The notes beneath the pieces were generated by a model. It saw nothing but the letters and a program-made list of their open reading frames with translations, searched no databases and was not told where the DNA came from. A DNA stretch of 27,500 bases from a virus, in IMG/VR virus record IMGVR_UViG_3300021091_000340, positions 1 to 27,500 of that record, one strand, 5' to 3'. Position numbers and translations under genes: made by a program. This document shows positions 12,799 through 18,416 of this stretch, piece by piece; position 1 is the stretch's first letter, and the number at the start of each line of letters is the position of its first letter.

Positions 12799-12971
12799 TT
12801 TCCATCAGCAAGAATAATATTTTCAAAATCCGACCGATACACAACAACTTTTACATCTTGTGCTTTGTGTTTTCCCTGGCGAATAAGAATAGAAATGTAT
12901 TGATTGGAAACAAATGAAACTACACCAGAAATGTTCTTGTAAATAATCTCTGTTCCTTCTTGAATAATCAT
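12795..12971 (-). CDS. Hypothetical protein, 58 aa
   Basis: MIIQEGTEIIYKNISGVVSF, then YISILIRQGKHKAQDVKVVV: a small beta-barrel-like pattern of alternating strands, similar to KOW or SH3-like phage proteins. No catalytic residues are seen. ATGA overlaps at both ends. Confidence 0.65.
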   Translation of the reverse strand: MIIQEGTEIIYKNISGVVSFVSNQYISILIRQGKHKAQDVKVVVYRSDFENIILADGK

Positions 12972-13267
12972 ACAAAAAACTTTTCTACTCCTTGATATTT
13001 AATCTGCATTGAAGTCCAAGGTCTTGTATCCTCAAACTTAACTTGTTTGCCTATTGTTTTGACATTTATAGGACTATAGAACTCACACTTTTTGTATGAG
13101 TAAAATCCCCAGATGCAAGAAACTGGTTTTCCAAGATTATAGTCAAACTCACGATTGTAGCGAATCCAAATAGAGAATACACCAGACTTGAACTCTTCAA
13201 CTTCATAACTACATCCCTCAGGTGCTTTGTGTTTGAATTGTGGAATTAAATCAACAGAGAGTTTCAT
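12968..13267 (-). CDS. Hypothetical protein, 99 aa
   Basis: Beta-rich, aromatic protein (IWIRYNREFDYNLGKPVSC, WGFYSYKKCEFYSPINVK) with three Cys. The ATG at 13267 (MKLSVDLIPQFK) is preferred to a TTG two codons upstream. No family recognised. It probably continues the operon toward 12795. Confidence 0.6.
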   Translation of the reverse strand: MKLSVDLIPQFKHKAPEGCSYEVEEFKSGVFSIWIRYNREFDYNLGKPVSCIWGFYSYKKCEFYSPINVKTIGKQVKFEDTRPWTSMQIKYQGVEKFFV

Positions 13268-13332
13268 CAGCAATCGTGGAACTTTTCGTTTGAAAAGAGT
13301 TTGATTTATTCATTAAGTTGTGTGATTTCTTT

Positions 13333-13434
13333 TTATTGCTCTGCAATTTTAGTTTGGAGTTGATTGATGCGTTCTTGATACTGAAACTTAAGTTGACTGA
13401 GCATTTGGTTGGTGTGAGCAACGTGATGAGTCAT
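13333..13434 (-). CDS. Short coiled-coil peptide, 33 aa
   Basis: MTHHVAHTNQMLSQLKFQYQ and ERINQLQTKIAEQ give heptad spacing of hydrophobic residues, so a short coiled coil is likely. It is followed by a CTTTTC/GAAAAG hairpin (13279-13294). Function unknown. Confidence 0.45.
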   Translation of the reverse strand: MTHHVAHTNQMLSQLKFQYQERINQLQTKIAEQ

Positions 13435-13486
13435 CAGGTTTTAACAACTATCTAATAGTAACAGAGAAATAATCAAAAGTCAATAT

Positions 13487-14155
13487 CTAGTGGTCAGTTT
13501 TAGAATTGTCTACTGTAGATTTTTTTCTGGAGATTCTTCCTCTTTTCCACCCGTCACCAGGACACTCAAAATCAATTCTTTCAGTTTTACCATCAGTCCA
13601 TCATTTTTTTCCTTTTAAAAAATTACTTTGGTGTTCACTCTTTTGTTTTTTATAATTTGGATTCTGTTCATAAAATTTTTTCATACTGCCACTAAGATTT
13701 TCTTTGTGTTCCTCAGTAAGTCTTTTATTCTTAAATGACTCGATAATTTTATTTCTTATTTTTGGATTTTGCCAAGATTTTTTAATTGAGTCACTTAGTT
13801 TTTTTCTTTGTTCTGGACTTTTGAATCGAATTTTTTGTGATTTATGTTGATTTTCTTTCCATTCCTCATTACGAATAATGCCACTAGTACCTTCACCTCC
13901 ATTAGTCTTATTTCGAAGAATACCAGTTCCCAAATCTTTTCTACCAAAAACGGAAATCATATACATTTCGTGTTTGAATGCTTCTTCTTCAGTTAGATTT
14001 TGTTTGAGTTTTATTATTCTAGATTTATCTTTTGGTGGTTTTATCTCACTTTTATTTTTTCTGTATAATCTATCACCGACTCCTTTGCCGATATAATAAG
14101 GAGTTTTATCCTCACGCAAATATGCGTAGGTATAAAATCGGTTAGGATTTACCAT
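13487..14155 (-). pseudogene. GIY-YIG homing endonuclease with in-frame TGA near C-terminus
   Basis: Catalytic N-terminal domain: FYTYAYLREDKTPYYIGKG (GIY-YIG strands), basic patch, then TEEEAFKHEMYMISVFG with the catalytic Glu and TNGGEG. A middle DNA-binding part follows with NUMOD3-like helices (SPEQRKKLSDSIKKSW, LTEEHKENLSGSMKKF). The frame stops at 13601 (184 aa), but translation in the same frame continues to 13487 as WTDGKTERIDFECPGDGWKR, matching the C-terminus of the homolog at 26430-27033 where two Trp stand together. The TGA therefore probably replaces a conserved TGG. Start chosen at 14155 (MVNPNRF). Late promoter and inverted-repeat cassette precede it. Confidence 0.75.
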
Positions 14156-14181
14156 AACTGCTCTTTTGTTGGGTGCAGTAT

Positions 14182-14189
14182 TATTTATA
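14182..14189 (-). promoter_or_regulatory. T4-type late promoter TATAAATA before GIY-YIG gene 1
   Basis: Exact late consensus on the minus strand, about 27 bases upstream of the ATG at 14155, inside the inverted-repeat loop. A transcript started here lacks the 5' arm of the inverted repeat. Confidence 0.75.
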
Positions 14190-14190
14190 C

Positions 14191-14214
14191 AAGAAAAGAG
14201 GCATTTCTGCCTCT
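14191..14214 (-). terminator. Terminator in endonuclease cassette 1
   Basis: AGAGGCA, GAAA loop, TGCCTCT, then TTTTCTT on the minus strand. It would block read-through from the upstream operon into the endonuclease gene, leaving the late promoter as the main source of message. Confidence 0.8.
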
Positions 14215-14252
14215 CATCTACCTGTGAAGATTGCACCCAACGCAGGCATCAG

Positions 14253-14260
14253 TATTTATA
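14253..14260 (-). promoter_or_regulatory. Second TATAAATA, upstream of cassette 1
   Basis: Exact late octamer three bases after the stop at 14263. A transcript from here would include the whole inverted repeat and run into the terminator. Confidence 0.6.
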
Positions 14261-14262
14261 AC

Positions 14263-14502
14263 CTATGTTGTAAATGCCTCCACCACTCGGGATTGTTGTT
14301 CTTCAACAAGAGCAAATCGTTGTGCATCAACAACTTTTTGCATAATCAAATTATCATATTTGTCAAGATAATCATCCCGCCATTCCAACAGAATATCGTG
14401 AACTTCATTATCATCTTTACCAACTACTGCAAGAAGTCCGCCATACTCACTGACCGGGAAACCTGGCCAGAAATTCATCAAATAAAGAAATTTTTGTGCC
14501 AT
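14263..14502 (-). CDS. Hypothetical protein, 79 aa
   Basis: Pattern FLYLMNFWPGFPVSEYGGLL, then DDNEVHDILLEWRDDY, and VVEAFTT at the end. I recall related small cyanophage proteins with NFW-PFPSSEYGG. Function unknown; compact alpha/beta fold is likely. Confidence 0.65.
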   Translation of the reverse strand: MAQKFLYLMNFWPGFPVSEYGGLLAVVGKDDNEVHDILLEWRDDYLDKYDNLIMQKVVDAQRFALVEEQQSRVVEAFTT

Positions 14503-14528
14503 TTGTTTGTGTAAATTACTCCTTAAGT

Positions 14529-14627
14529 TTAATGTGAGTGTGATGCATTGTCAACATCAGAGGCAAAGATAAATGCTGCACTGATTGTGAGTAAAGAACC
14601 CAGTCCCATTCCAAGCAAAAAAGTCAT
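14529..14627 (-). CDS. Small membrane protein, 32 aa
   Basis: MTFLLGMGLGSLLTISAAFI then a short polar tail. A single membrane span or signal peptide. A TATAAT about 35 bases upstream could be its promoter. Function unknown. Confidence 0.5.
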   Translation of the reverse strand: MTFLLGMGLGSLLTISAAFIFASDVDNASHSH

Positions 14628-14657
14628 TTCAAAGATAGGTTGGTTGCTTACAAAGTC

Positions 14658-14663
14658 ATTATA
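14658..14663 (-). promoter_or_regulatory. Possible -10 box TATAAT
   Basis: TATAAT just downstream of a terminator-like hairpin and upstream of the start at 14627. The -35 region (TTTCAC at 17 bases) is weak. It is followed by TGTAAGCAACC, nearly the same string found after E11. Confidence 0.4.
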
Positions 14664-14671
14664 CAACGAAA

Positions 14672-14693
14672 CAGAGGGTGGTGAAACCCTCTG
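14672..14693 (-). terminator. Terminator-like hairpin after GIY-YIG gene 2
   Basis: CAGAGGGT / ACCCTCTG perfect 8-bp stem with 6-base loop, followed by TTTCG on the minus strand; the T-run is short. It lies directly beyond the stop at 14702. Confidence 0.6.
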
Positions 14694-14701
14694 TGTGCCA
14701 G

Positions 14702-15274
14702 TTATTCAAGTGTCTGTTCTTTTCTTCTCTGGTAATAGAGTTTATTATACTCTCTCAATCTTTCTTTATTATCTTTTGTGTATTGTTTTATCTTATCTTT
14801 GTTTCTTTTTCTCCACTCTGCAAGATATTGTAACTTTTCTTCTTTATTATTTTCATAGCGTTCTTTCAATTTTTTCTTATTATTTTGATAATAGTTTTTA
14901 CTCTTTGTTTTAATTTTATCAATATTATTTTCTTTATAAAACTTATAATAATCGCTTTGAGTTTCGAATATTAAATCATATTTTTTGCGTCCACTTCCAC
15001 CTAAAGTCATATTATACCCATTTTTATAGGTATCAAAAAAATTAATAAAATATATTTCTTTTTCATCCAATAATTGAACATCATATTCGTCTACTATACC
15101 ATAAACAAAATTATTCCATCCATACTTTCTAACTGCATTATAAAATTTGCAATACATTTTTTTGCTATCAATTAAATGTCTTTGCTTTCTAACTTCCTCT
15201 TGTACTGTTTGTCCAATGTATTTCTCTCCTGTAGGAATACAATGGTAACAGTATATAATGCCCTTTGCTGACAT
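14702..15274 (-). CDS. GIY-YIG homing endonuclease 2, 190 aa
   Basis: Catalytic domain at residues 1-95: GIIYCYHCIPTGEKYIGQT, then KQRHLIDSKK with the catalytic-region Arg, and DEKEIYFINFFDTYKNGYN with the metal-binding Glu, then TLGGSG. This is the I-TevI/Seg type of domain. The C-terminal half is Lys/Tyr/Asn-rich and helical, with repeats of NNKKK-KERYENN, and would bind DNA. Unlike the other two endonucleases it lacks NUMOD3 repeats, so it is a different subfamily. The same kind of cassette lies upstream (15287-15360). The gene is probably mobile. Confidence 0.85.
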   Translation of the reverse strand: MSAKGIIYCYHCIPTGEKYIGQTVQEEVRKQRHLIDSKKMYCKFYNAVRKYGWNNFVYGIVDEYDVQLLDEKEIYFINFFDTYKNGYNMTLGGSGRKKYDLIFETQSDYYKFYKENNIDKIKTKSKNYYQNNKKKLKERYENNKEEKLQYLAEWRKRNKDKIKQYTKDNKERLREYNKLYYQRRKEQTLE

Positions 15275-15301
15275 AACTGCTTCTTAAATTAGGTGACTTA
15301 A

Positions 15302-15309
15302 TATTTATA
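15302..15309 (-). promoter_or_regulatory. T4-type late promoter TATAAATA before GIY-YIG gene 2
   Basis: Exact late octamer, 27 bases upstream of the ATG at 15274, the same distance as at endonuclease 1. It is preceded on the minus strand by the terminator T-run, CTTTTCTTG. Confidence 0.75.
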
Positions 15310-15310
15310 C

Positions 15311-15335
15311 AAGAAAAGGAGCATTTCTGCTCCTT
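15311..15335 (-). terminator. Terminator in endonuclease cassette 2
   Basis: AAGGAGCA, GAAA loop, TGCTCCTT, then TTCTTG on the minus strand. Compensating changes relative to cassette 1 (two pairs differ but both stems are perfect) show the stem is selected. Confidence 0.8.
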
Positions 15336-15370
15336 ATCTACTCTATAGTGTCACCTAATTAGAGCACCAC

Positions 15371-15378
15371 TATTTAGA
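15371..15378 (-). promoter_or_regulatory. Late-like octamer TCTAAATA
   Basis: TCTAAATA right after the stop at 15379, upstream of cassette 2. The CTAAATA form recurs at 11661, 15951 and 27059. Confidence 0.3.
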
Positions 15379-15516
15379 CTAATAAAACTCTTCCAAGATG
15401 TAGTCCACAGTTACTTGATACAACGTTGCCATTTCATTAACCTCCTGCCAGAACTCTTCTGCCTTTTTACTCATTTCTGCTTGTTGAATGAGTTGTTTGA
15501 TACGATCAGAAATCAT
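15379..15516 (-). CDS. Hypothetical protein, 45 aa
   Basis: MISDRIKQLIQQAEMSKKAE then EEFWQEVNEMATLYQVTVDY: a single long amphipathic helix with an acidic end. Overlaps the upstream gene's end by 11 bases. Function unknown. Confidence 0.55.
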   Translation of the reverse strand: MISDRIKQLIQQAEMSKKAEEFWQEVNEMATLYQVTVDYILEEFY

Positions 15517-15634
15517 TTGAGTCCTCCAGAAATTGTGCTTCGTCTTTGGGACGAATGACTTTGAAATAATAAACTAAAGATAGTAGGGCAAATACTACTA
15601 GAAGTAAGTATCCACCCACATAGAGAGCAATCAT
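15506..15634 (-). CDS. Small membrane protein, 42 aa
   Basis: One hydrophobic span (MIALYVGGYLLLVVFALLSL) followed by a polar tail with basic then acidic residues (VIRPKDEAQFLED). Start and stop overlap neighbours. Function unknown. Confidence 0.6.
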   Translation of the reverse strand: MIALYVGGYLLLVVFALLSLVYYFKVIRPKDEAQFLEDSNDF

Positions 15635-15759
15635 TTTTGTTGTGCGATTGGTTGACTGTATTGCTCAAAGAGTTTAGCATCTCTTTGAGTCAAAAACAAG
15701 TTCCATCCAAAAATGACAAGAAGAGCAGTTAGTGTTGCAGCAAGGTACTTGGCGTTCAT
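15631..15759 (-). CDS. Small membrane protein, 42 aa
   Basis: MNAKYLAATLTALLVIFGWN with a polar tail (LTQRDAKLFEQYSQ). The open frame extends to 15939, but the upstream part is the shadow of 15800-15943. A 15-codon frame (MTEGGMPVPTLQMNK, 15756-15803) ends in an overlap with this ATG and carries GAAGGAGG, so it may be a coupling leader. Confidence 0.6.
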   Translation of the reverse strand: MNAKYLAATLTALLVIFGWNLFLTQRDAKLFEQYSQPIAQQK

Positions 15760-15799
15760 TTGTTCATTTGAAGAGTAGGGACGGGCATACCTCCTTCGG

Positions 15800-15943
15800 T
15801 CATTTGAGTGCATTTTGCCCAATTCTATGTTGAATTGCTCTTGCTGCCATACGAAAGTTTCCAAAGTCCATAGTTTTATCTTCCTCACAGAAGTCCTCAA
15901 AAATCTTTTTGATTTGTTCGTCAGTGATTTGTGCGTCATTCAG
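15800..15943 (-). CDS. Hypothetical protein without an ATG start, 47 codons
   Basis: Frame reads LNDAQITDEQIKKIFEDFCE, then FGNFRMAARAIQHRIGQ, and has protein-like character: a small helical domain reminiscent of conserved cyanophage proteins with TDEQI-K-F. The only codon near the expected start is CTG at 15943; a stop lies three codons before it. The ATG at 15871 (MDFGNFRMAAR) is downstream and would leave 23 residues. Either a rare start is used or the start was lost. Confidence 0.4.
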   Translation of the reverse strand: MNDAQITDEQIKKIFEDFCEEDKTMDFGNFRMAARAIQHRIGQNALK

Positions 15944-15950
15944 GTGTGAT

Positions 15951-15958
15951 TATTTAGT
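15951..15958 (-). promoter_or_regulatory. Late-like octamer ACTAAATA
   Basis: ACTAAATA overlaps the stop codon of 15954-16373 and is only about 8 bases before the presumed start at 15943. If used, the message would be leaderless or start inside the gene. Confidence 0.25.
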
Positions 15959-16373
15959 TTTGCTTTAGACGCTGACTTTCAGTGATGGGAATTGGAATAC
16001 CTTTTTCTGTTGGAACATAGATCACGGTCTTCTCTTTACTATTATCTGCATTTTCAAGGTTTTGGATATAAAGGTAGGTAAGATATTCAGAATTACCTTT
16101 CAAACTTTCCCCAAGAATCTTATTAGCAGCAGACGCACCTTTTGCCCTTTCAACTTCTGCTTCTGCCTGTAGGACAGAAGCATCTTTAAGTGCCTTTGCT
16201 TCAAGAACTTTTACTTGCCTCGTGAATTCCGCCTTCTGTAGTTCTGCTTTACCTTGCAATGATTGTGCCCACACATTATAAAGCGGACCAACTACTGCAT
16301 CGATAATAAACAGCGAAAGAATAAAAGAAACACCAATGATAATGGCATTTCGCATAGTGTTATCTTGTGTCAT
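15954..16373 (-). CDS. SPFH/prohibitin-like membrane protein, 139 aa
   Basis: Membrane span at about residues 9-30 (AIIIGVSFILSLFIIDAVVG), a charged coiled-coil (residues 38-80, rich in Ala/Glu/Lys: AEVERAKGASAANKI), then LGESLKGNSEYLTYLYIQN and a KTVIYVPTEKGIPI segment. This order matches the C-terminal coiled coil and tail of prohibitin and HflC-type proteins, but the globular band-7 domain is missing (family members are about 250-300 aa). It would sit in the host membrane and oligomerise. Start overlaps the upstream stop (ATGA). Likely partner of the small membrane protein upstream. Confidence 0.6.
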   Translation of the reverse strand: MTQDNTMRNAIIIGVSFILSLFIIDAVVGPLYNVWAQSLQGKAELQKAEFTRQVKVLEAKALKDASVLQAEAEVERAKGASAANKILGESLKGNSEYLTYLYIQNLENADNSKEKTVIYVPTEKGIPIPITESQRLKQN

Positions 16374-16561
16374 TTAGAAGAACCTCCAGTGGGTTTGAAT
16401 ATTGCATTAGCAAGAAATACAATAAGTAGATTTTGCCAGAATGTCAATGACACATTAAACCAAGATAGAATGATGCCAAGAACCCACGCTTCAAGAAGAA
16501 GACCCGCAGTAGCAAGAACAATGAAGCCAAAAACAACGCCAAGAGCAGTAGAAGTTTTCAT
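16370..16561 (-). CDS. Two-span membrane protein, 63 aa
   Basis: Spans at about residues 5-30 (ALGVVFGFIVLATAGLLLEA...) and 38-56 (LTFWQNLLIVFLANAIF), short loop, polar tail PTGGSSK. Organised with the SPFH-like gene through an ATGA overlap, so they may form a membrane complex. Function unknown. Confidence 0.6.
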   Translation of the reverse strand: MKTSTALGVVFGFIVLATAGLLLEAWVLGIILSWFNVSLTFWQNLLIVFLANAIFKPTGGSSK

Positions 16562-16564
16562 ATG

Positions 16565-16975
16565 TCAAACAGCAAGTGCTCCAGAGGGGATTTCAACACC
16601 TTCCAAGTAGGAATCGTGCCAGTCACAGGTATCATAGCACAACCATTCCCCTTGTTGAGTATAAACATATCCAAACTCTTCTGCACCTTGAGTCAGATAG
16701 TCACCAAGATTTTTATCAAGACGAGGTGGCATGTCTTCACCACGAGCAGAATAGTAGAGAGGACCAGTAGTAGGCAGAGTTTCATTCTTCCAACCTGCAT
16801 TAGTCCAACAAGAGGACATATCACCACCATCAATCAATTTTACAACTTTCTCTTTGGTGTTGTAATGAGTGCGAAGAATACGACCCAACCATTCAGGATA
16901 ACCATCCCAATGGTGATATACAGAAAGAATGGATTCATCAGCAAGTTGAATACCAATGCGGGAACGAGTTGCCAT
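16565..16975 (-). CDS. Conserved-looking phage protein, 136 aa
   Basis: MATRSRIGIQLADESILSVY, then HHWDGYPEWLGRIL and VVKLIDGGDMSSCW. I recognise this N-terminal pattern (R-S-IGI, YCHWDGYP, GDLSSL) from many phage hypothetical proteins, which also carry later acidic GE-MPP-like segments. It is a probable alpha/beta fold of about 130 aa. No enzyme function is known to me. The ATG at 16975 lies 20 bases beyond element E11. Confidence 0.65.
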   Translation of the reverse strand: MATRSRIGIQLADESILSVYHHWDGYPEWLGRILRTHYNTKEKVVKLIDGGDMSSCWTNAGWKNETLPTTGPLYYSARGEDMPPRLDKNLGDYLTQGAEEFGYVYTQQGEWLCYDTCDWHDSYLEGVEIPSGALAV

Positions 16976-16988
16976 TTCAAGTTTGTTG

Positions 16989-17021
16989 CTTACACTATAG
17001 GGACAATCTCAGGGGCCCAGT
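16989..17021 (-). promoter_or_regulatory. Intergenic element E11 (type A)
   Basis: Core the same as E1 (GGGCCCCTGAGATTGTCCC, TATAGT), followed by GTAAGCAACAAAC and the ATG at 16975. It is the rightmost copy, more than 4.6 kb from its nearest neighbour. Confidence 0.7.
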
Positions 17022-17621
17022 TCACTTTTGCTTCTCCCATAAAACAGTTAATGACTTATCAAAAACCATCACATATCGGTGTTTGCGGGAGCGGTCTTTC
17101 CATTCACCATCAATACCCTTTACTTTCCCACGAGAGTGTTTAGTTCCGTCTGCATAGTAGAAATCTTTTTTTGCATCTGTAAGACCGTAGTAACCAAAAT
17201 TAAGAGAACGATAGATTGTACCATTATGGAAATCACTATCAGCGTAAGAGATGATTGCTTTAACTTCAGTATCCTTCCGTAACTGTCTAATCGCTCTTGA
17301 AACAAACCAAGAAGTGATATTATGCTCATCAGATTGGGTGTCTGGGTGGATGCAGAGGCGCGAAAGTTCAAAAAGTCCTTGTTGTTCGTTCCGTTCTAGT
17401 CCAAATGATCCTTTTGCAATTTCAGGTACAGGTAAATTTGTAAACACGCAGGCACCTAATGACCCATCAATATTTAACACATCTGTAAAAGATTTTTTAT
17501 ATAAAGAATAATTATATCCACTTTTGAAATCTTTTGATATATCTTTAAGATAATGGTAATTATATAATAATTCCTTTATTTCAGATTTAGGTACTCTTTG
17601 AATATAATAATCACTTTTCAT
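17022..17621 (-). CDS. Mom-like DNA-modification acyltransferase (GNAT fold), 199 aa
   Basis: Diagnostic block in the second half: FELSRLCIHPDTQSDEHNIT, SWFVSRAIRQLRKDTEV, AIISYADSDFHNGTIYRSLN and FGYYGLTDAKKDFYY. The run ELSRL - SWF - SYAD - H-GTIY - NF-Y-G is the pattern of phage Mu Mom and its relatives, which attach a carbamoylmethyl-type group to adenine in DNA and so block many restriction enzymes. Mu Mom is about 230 aa; this protein lacks little. N-terminal 50 residues are less typical. It begins a unit, with a -10 box about 115 bases upstream, and is followed by element E11. Function not proven. Confidence 0.6.
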   Translation of the reverse strand: MKSDYYIQRVPKSEIKELLYNYHYLKDISKDFKSGYNYSLYKKSFTDVLNIDGSLGACVFTNLPVPEIAKGSFGLERNEQQGLFELSRLCIHPDTQSDEHNITSWFVSRAIRQLRKDTEVKAIISYADSDFHNGTIYRSLNFGYYGLTDAKKDFYYADGTKHSRGKVKGIDGEWKDRSRKHRYVMVFDKSLTVLWEKQK

Positions 17622-17751
17622 TCGTATTAATCAAATAATCTGGATTAGGAACTCTGCTTATTTTCCAACCTTTATGCAGCAGAAATACAAATACTCAAAA
17701 ATCTTTTCATAATCTTAACGTGAATGACTGTATTATAACACAAAATAGACT
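17622..17751 (-). other. Leader region before Mom-like gene
   Basis: About 130 bases with a TATAAT (17732-17737), a possible 12-codon leader (MKRFLSICISAA) and, in another frame, a stop-ending string GWKISRVPNPDYLINTNEK (17611-17694) without a start, which looks like the tail of a lost gene. No element copy. Confidence 0.35.
17732..17737 (-). promoter_or_regulatory. Possible -10 box TATAAT
   Basis: TATAAT in the AT-rich leader of the Mom-like gene. TGTGT precedes it. No -35 box at the usual distance. Confidence 0.35.
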
Positions 17752-17919
17752 TCAACCACCCTTTTCCTTCAAACTTTTTACCAAGTAAGCAGTAAATTCT
17801 TCAAGTTTTTTTGGGTGAACCGAAGCAAGATTATCATTTATTGCTTTTCGTAAAGCATCAAGTTCTTGCCACTCTTCATTAGTAAGATTTTTATTTTTAT
17901 TTGCACTTGAAAGTGTCAT
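17752..17919 (-). CDS. Hypothetical protein, 55 aa
   Basis: MTLSSANKNKNLTNEEWQEL then DALRKAINDNLASVHPKKLE: two helices, rich in Lys and Asn. I recall LTNEEWQELDALRKAI from other cyanophage proteins, so it is probably a conserved family of unknown function. AGTAAATA lies about 33 bases upstream. Confidence 0.65.
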   Translation of the reverse strand: MTLSSANKNKNLTNEEWQELDALRKAINDNLASVHPKKLEEFTAYLVKSLKEKGG

Positions 17920-17952
17920 AGGTGATCCCGAATTATGTGTAAATCCTAACAG

Positions 17953-17960
17953 TATTTACT
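17953..17960 (-). promoter_or_regulatory. Late-like octamer AGTAAATA
   Basis: AGTAAATA, one base from the common form, 33 bases before the start at 17919. The preceding gene's stop lies about 50 bases upstream (18009). Confidence 0.3.
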
Positions 17961-18008
17961 CAAAATGTTGTGTTTCTTAATAATCATTTAATAGTGTTGT
18001 TACAAATC

Positions 18009-18230
18009 TTAATCATTAAAGAATGATCCAAAATTACCACTACTTCCTGGTTTGCGTTTTTCCAACATATCCATCAACTCTTCAATTTTCTTACAATTTT
18101 CCATATCAAGAAGAAGTTGTGAGAGTTGTTTTACCACAAGAGGTTTCTCGGACGTGGAAGCTACTCTTATAGCTGCACGAAGATGACTTTCTGCCTCTAA
18201 AAGATGGTCTAACGTTTGCTTACTTAACAT
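18009..18230 (-). CDS. Hypothetical protein, 73 aa
   Basis: Helical: MLSKQTLDHLLEAESHLRAA then SQLLLDMENCKKIEELMDML and a Gly/Ser-rich tail GSSGNFGSFFND. Two amphipathic helices suggest a small helical bundle. Function unknown. Confidence 0.65.
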   Translation of the reverse strand: MLSKQTLDHLLEAESHLRAAIRVASTSEKPLVVKQLSQLLLDMENCKKIEELMDMLEKRKPGSSGNFGSFFND

Positions 18231-18239
18231 TCACTTTCC

Positions 18240-18416
18240 TCAAAATTCGTTTCGTTTTTTAATTGGTTGCGAATACCATTTACAATATTCTGGAAGTTGC
18301 ATCTTTTCTTCTTCATAATAAGAACAAATGAGATCAACATTAGGTGGATATTTTGGTTGTTTTAATCTTTCCCAGTGGCAATAAAGATTTGCTCCACACA
18401 AAAGTAATTCAATCAC
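18240..18416 (-). CDS. Hypothetical protein with GTG start, 58 aa
   Basis: GTG at 18416 overlaps the stop of the upstream gene. AGAGAGG upstream may serve as ribosome binding site. It contains several Cys (LLCGANLYC, DLICSYY, EYCKWY) and ends PIKKRNEF. The Cys spacing is not a standard zinc finger. Function unknown. Confidence 0.5.
   Translation of the reverse strand: MIELLLCGANLYCHWERLKQPKYPPNVDLICSYYEEEKMQLPEYCKWYSQPIKKRNEF

Larger units (their letters stand above)
14168..14241 (-). repeat. Endonuclease cassette 1: inverted repeat enclosing terminator and late promoter
   Basis: GTTGGGTGCA (14168-14177) and TGCACCCAAC (14232-14241) form a perfect 10-bp inverted repeat around a terminator hairpin (14197-14214) and TATAAATA (14182-14189). 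Same architecture at 15287-15360, with different arms, in front of the second GIY-YIG gene. Confidence 0.75.
15287..15360 (-). repeat. Endonuclease cassette 2: inverted repeat enclosing terminator and late promoter
   Basis: AATTAGGTGAC (15287-15297) and GTCACCTAATT (15350-15360), a perfect 11-bp inverted repeat, flank TATAAATA (15302-15309) and a terminator (15316-15335). Arms differ from cassette 1, but the inner 30 bases are almost the same. Confidence 0.75.

Noticed and set aside
13601-14236. N-terminal extension of GIY-YIG endonuclease 1
   Set aside because: The extra 27 codons run through the terminator and late promoter, so the ATG at 14155 is used.
15631-15939. One 102-aa minus-strand protein
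   Set aside because: Only the last 42 codons look real; the upstream part lies out of frame over the better-supported 15800-15943.
780-17021. CRISPR array or integron attC sites as explanation for the repeated element
   Set aside because: Spacing is irregular (0.2-4.6 kb), copies sit between genes with real coding sequence between them, and no integrase, Cas gene or attC fold is seen.
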